From Chloroflexi bacterium bin125 (GTDB lineage Bacteria > Chloroflexota > Dehalococcoidia > Bin125), in assembly GCA_002239025.1 (NCBI GenBank), contig MPNM01000017.1, positions 1-60,744 on the forward strand: DNA of 60,744 bases, read 5' to 3'. The notes below the pieces were generated by a model that worked only from the letters and a program-made list of their open reading frames with translations, was not told the origin of the DNA and did no database searches. This document shows positions 58,098 to 60,744 of this stretch, in pieces. Numbering within the stretch: the first letter of the stretch is position 1; each line of letters starts with the position of its first letter. The translations under genes were made by a program, and so were the position numbers.

Positions 58098-60744
58098 CTA
58101 GGATGTGTCGTCGCCCGGCTGGGGCAGCATGGCGTCGAAGAGTGCGCCGAGCACTTCACCGCCCGTTCCGAGATTGCGGCTCAGTTCTGTGCCGTCGGCG
58201 GCTTTGATTGTCAGGTAACCGCCGCTGGCGATGTCGACCAGCATCACGGCGGGAATCTCTGATGCGCCGTGGGTAGCTGCCACCACTAACCAGCTCCGGC
58301 TCGACGCGAGCACCAATGTAAGCGAACTTCCGCTGCGCGAGACGGTCGCTGTGCCGCCGCCCCAGACTGCGATGCAGGGGTCTGCGTCAAGATCGAGCCG
58401 GAAGGACCCTCCTTCGGCCACCGCGCACGCCTGCTCTGCCTCCGCCTGTTGTGCTGCCACCTGCGGTGCGGCCTGGCGGATTGATGCGGCGATGGCCAGC
58501 AGGGTCGCGTCCGTGACGCCCGTGACCGTCGGCCCGCTCGAGGCGCTGTGGGCGGGCAAGCTTCCTGGATCGACGACCAGTTCCGCCCCGTTCGAGCTGC
58601 TGAAGACCGCGGCCTCGATCCCTGATCCGAGCGTGCGCGCGCTCAAGATGACCGTCGCGCCCTCAGGCACAGCGAACGTGAAGGCGTGCGCACCCCAAAC
58701 GAAGTGGTAGGAACCGGCCTGCAGCCTGGCTGCGGGAGCGGTAGCGGCGCTGCCAGACTGACCGCTTGCTGTGCCGTCGGCAGGGCTTTGTAAACAGCGC
58801 TGAGAGCGCCCGGTCCGCGTCCAGGAGCTCCAGTGGAACGCGCCCGGCGGCTCGGTGAAGTACGGCCTCGGGTTGCGCCGTCCGTCGAGCCAAGCGTGCG
58901 CGGAGTCGCTCCAGACGTGCGGCCGCCGATGATAGGAGTAGCGCACACCGGTCCGGCTCTGCTCCTCCAGCAGGCAGAAGACGCCGTCGTCGATCCGCAC
59001 CCAGCGCGTCTGGGTCGTCGTCTGCACAGTGACCCGCACGACATCGTCGGACGGCTTGGGTTTCGTATTGCCCGTGTCGCTCCAGCCCGACCAGAAGTAC
59101 GTCGCCCGGCCATATTGGCCGGTCTGCCAGGCGCAGAGCGTCTCGTCCCAGGTCACACTGCGGCTGCGGCGTTGCATTCGGACTCGAATGACCTCGTGCG
59201 CGGTCATTCCGCGCAACTGCCAGTCCAACTGCGTTCGGCGGGGACTGACCTCTTCAACCAGCGTTCCGGCTGGCTTGGCCGGCGCGGTGCGAATCCTCCC
59301 CGTCGAGCTCCACGGGGTCCAGGCAGGCGAACCGACATTCCCCCAGGAACCGGTGATCCAGGCGCAGTCAGCTGCGTCCCAAGACACTCTCCGGCTTTGC
59401 CGCTGGACCAGGTCGCGCTGTTCTTCCGCCGTGTTGCCTCCGACTGGTTCGGCCCAGCGCGTCTCGCTGCGCACGACGATGGTTTGGCTGTCGGAGGGCT
59501 TGGCCGGCGCGGCGCGGGTTACGCCGGTCGGTCGCCACGGGGTCCAGGCAGGCGAACCGACATTCCCCCAGGAACCGGTGATCCAGGCGCAGTCCGCCGT
59601 GTCCCAGGACACTCTCCGGCTTTGCCGCTGGACCAGGTCGCGCTGTTCTTCCGCCGTGTTGCCTCCGACTGGTTCGGCCCAGCGCGTCTCGCTGCGCACG
59701 ACGATGGACTGGTTACCGGACGGCTTGGCTGGCGCGACGCGGGTCACGCCGGTCGGCCGCCACGGGGTCCAGGCAGGCGAACCGACATTCCCCCACGAAC
59801 CGGTGATCCAGGCGCAGTCCGCCGTGTCCCAGGACACGCTCCGGCTCTGTCGCTGTACCAGATCGCGTTGCTCTTCGGCCGTGCGTCCGCCGACTGGTTC
59901 GGCCCACCGGGTCTCGCTGCGCACGACGATGGTCTGGCTATTGGCCGGCTTGGCCGGCGCAGCGCGGGTCACGCCGGTGGGCTTCCACGGCGTCCAGGAA
60001 GGCGAACCAGGATCTCCCCAAGCACCGGTGCTCCAGGCACAGGCCGTCTCGTCCCAGGTCACGCTGCGGCTCTGCCGTTGGACCGAATCGCGTTGCTCCT
60101 CAGCGGTCCGTCCGCCGACTGGTTCGGCCCAGCGCGTGTTACTGCGCACGACGATGTTCTGGCTATCGACCGGCTTGGCCGGCGCAGCGCGAGTCACGCC
60201 GGTGGGCTTCCACGGCGTCCAGGAAGGCGAACCAGGATCTCCCCAAGCACCGGTGCTCCAGGCACAGGCCGTCTCGTCCCAGGTCACGCTGCGGCTCTGC
60301 CGTTGGACCGAATTGCGTTGCTCCTCAGCGGTCCGTCCGCCGACTGGTTCGGCCCACCGGGTCTCGCTGCGCACGACGATGGTCTGGCTATTGGCCGGCT
60401 TGGCCGGCGCAGCGCGGGTGACACCAGTGGCTGACCACAAAGTCCAGGAGGGCGGGCCGACGTTTCCCCAAGTACCGGTGCTCCATGCGCCGGCCGTAGT
60501 GTCCCAGGACACGCTGCGGCTCTGCCGTTGGACCGAATCGCGTAGCTCCTCAGCGGTCCGTCCGCCGACTGGTTCGGCCCAGCGGGTCTCGCTGCGCGCG
60601 ACGATGTTCTGGCTATCGGCCGGCTTGGCCGGCGCAGCGCGGGTCACGCCGGTGGGCTTCCACGGCGTCCAGGAAGGCGAACCAGGATCTCCCCAAGCAC
60701 CGGTGCTCCAGGCACAGGCCGTCTCGTCCCAGGTCACGCTGCGG
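58098..60744 (-). CDS. large Trp-rich tandem-repeat protein (5' end outside window)
   Basis: The frame is open to the right edge; 881 residues are visible. From the edge to about 59155 it consists of at least seven 75-residue units (225 bp period) plus an eighth, divergent one. Each unit holds VSWD/VTWD...CAW...TG.WG..G.P.WTPW..TG.TR..PAKP.. then ET.WAEPVGG.TAEE.RD.VQRQSR, with about six Trp and usually one Cys. A ninth, degenerate unit (AWLDGRRNP...WSSWTRTG) is followed by a unique C-terminal part (about 250 aa: Ala/Ser/Gly-rich with FRLDLDADPCIAVWGGG). I recognise no family. It is probably a surface or adhesin-like protein. It lies on the tRNA-linked island beside the recombinase. Confidence 0.8.
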   Translation of the reverse strand, partial: RSVTWDETACAWSTGAWGDPGSPSWTPWKPTGVTRAAPAKPADSQNIVARSETRWAEPVGGRTAEELRDSVQRQSRSVSWDTTAGAWSTGTWGNVGPPSWTLWSATGVTRAAPAKPANSQTIVVRSETRWAEPVGGRTAEEQRNSVQRQSRSVTWDETACAWSTGAWGDPGSPSWTPWKPTGVTRAAPAKPVDSQNIVVRSNTRWAEPVGGRTAEEQRDSVQRQSRSVTWDETACAWSTGAWGDPGSPSWTPWKPTGVTRAAPAKPANSQTIVVRSETRWAEPVGGRTAEEQRDLVQRQSRSVSWDTADCAWITGSWGNVGSPAWTPWRPTGVTRVAPAKPSGNQSIVVRSETRWAEPVGGNTAEEQRDLVQRQSRRVSWDTADCAWITGSWGNVGSPAWTPWRPTGVTRAAPAKPSDSQTIVVRSETRWAEPVGGNTAEEQRDLVQRQSRRVSWDAADCAWITGSWGNVGSPAWTPWSSTGRIRTAPAKPAGTLVEEVSPRRTQLDWQLRGMTAHEVIRVRMQRRSRSVTWDETLCAWQTGQYGRATYFWSGWSDTGNTKPKPSDDVVRVTVQTTTQTRWVRIDDGVFCLLEEQSRTGVRYSYHRRPHVWSDSAHAWLDGRRNPRPYFTEPPGAFHWSSWTRTGRSQRCLQSPADGTASGQSGSAATAPAARLQAGSYHFVWGAHAFTFAVPEGATVILSARTLGSGIEAAVFSSSNGAELVVDPGSLPAHSASSGPTVTGVTDATLLAIAASIRQAAPQVAAQQAEAEQACAVAEGGSFRLDLDADPCIAVWGGGTATVSRSGSSLTLVLASSRSWLVVAATHGASEIPAVMLVDIASGGYLTIKAADGTELSRNLGTGGEVLGALFDAMLPQPGDDTS
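59155..60744. repeat. 225-bp tandem repeat array within the Trp-rich protein gene
   Basis: The 225-bp unit recurs at a constant spacing. A block of about 90 bp starting GCTTCCACGGCGTCCAGG is identical at 59981, 60206 and 60656, while the unit between (about 60431) is diverged. Units at 59391 and 59616 form a second subtype nearly identical to each other. The array continues past the window edge. Confidence 0.9.

Noticed and set aside
58833-60434. A 533-residue plus-strand frame opposite the Trp-rich repeat gene
   Set aside because: It is Arg/Gly/Pro/His-rich and repeats at the same 225-bp period; it exists because the GC-rich repeat is open in several frames. The minus strand has Trp conservation and a unique C-terminal domain.
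59155-60744. Possible CRISPR array
   Set aside because: The 225-bp units are coding, contiguous and without spacers; no cas gene is present. The intergenic hairpin repeats are dispersed, not arrayed.

Overview
The window looks like a chromosomal segment of a GC-rich bacterium, most likely a Chloroflexota member of the SAR202/Dehalococcoidia type. This is an inference from gene content: a Glu-type PTPS paralog of the kind that replaces FolB in Chloroflexi, the DapL/DapF lysine route, PurS-type purine synthesis, and many CaiB/BaiF CoA-transferases, crotonases, SDRs and a Rieske protein. No ribosomal RNA is present to settle it.

Layout. 1-6 kb: the tail of a secreted protein, a PEP-mutase/isocitrate-lyase-family enzyme, a ferritin-like protein and hisB. 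2.8-11.2 kb: a minus-strand purine region (guaA, a nucleoside-deoxyribosyltransferase-like gene, purD, a cupin, purB, a metalloprotease-like lipoprotein, purC, purS). 11.2-20 kb: a plus-strand housekeeping run (tsaC, rpiB, pgk, tpiA, miaA, dapF, a GNAT protein, dapL, hflX). 20-38 kb: acyl-CoA and small-molecule metabolism (two CoA-transferases, three crotonases, two tandemly duplicated SDRs, an MFS transporter), with a J-domain protein/flavodoxin/PTPS operon, a PIN/DUF104 toxin-antitoxin pair, a Rieske protein, an S49 protease, DinB, flavin reductase and dehydrogenase genes. 38-45 kb: NIPSNAP, CocE hydrolase, Nfu-type Fe-S protein, B12-binding radical SAM protein, HDAC-family deacetylase and a frameshifted MFS transporter. 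45.8-48.1 kb: a complete 2.3-kb IS1595-type element with 24-bp terminal repeats, an 8-bp target duplication and passenger genes, inserted in a small membrane-protein gene. 48.4-56.1 kb: ATP-grasp ligase, copper P-type ATPase, glpK-glpD and a DUF192 lipoprotein. 56.2 kb to the right edge: tRNA-Met(CAT) with a large serine recombinase whose 3' end runs antisense into the tRNA, then a large Trp-rich 75-residue tandem-repeat protein cut by the window edge. This is probably the left end of an integrated island.

Intergenic spaces carry several families of hairpin-forming repeats. Stem arms co-vary between copies, and one roughly 0.18-kb MITE-like element sits inside another repeat. Nine genes show TANNNT placed 6-7 nt before the start codon, which suggests frequent leaderless transcription. 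The most novel-looking parts are the cargo-carrying IS element, the Trp-rich repeat protein in the tRNA-linked island, and hflX, which seems to need a non-standard AUU start.
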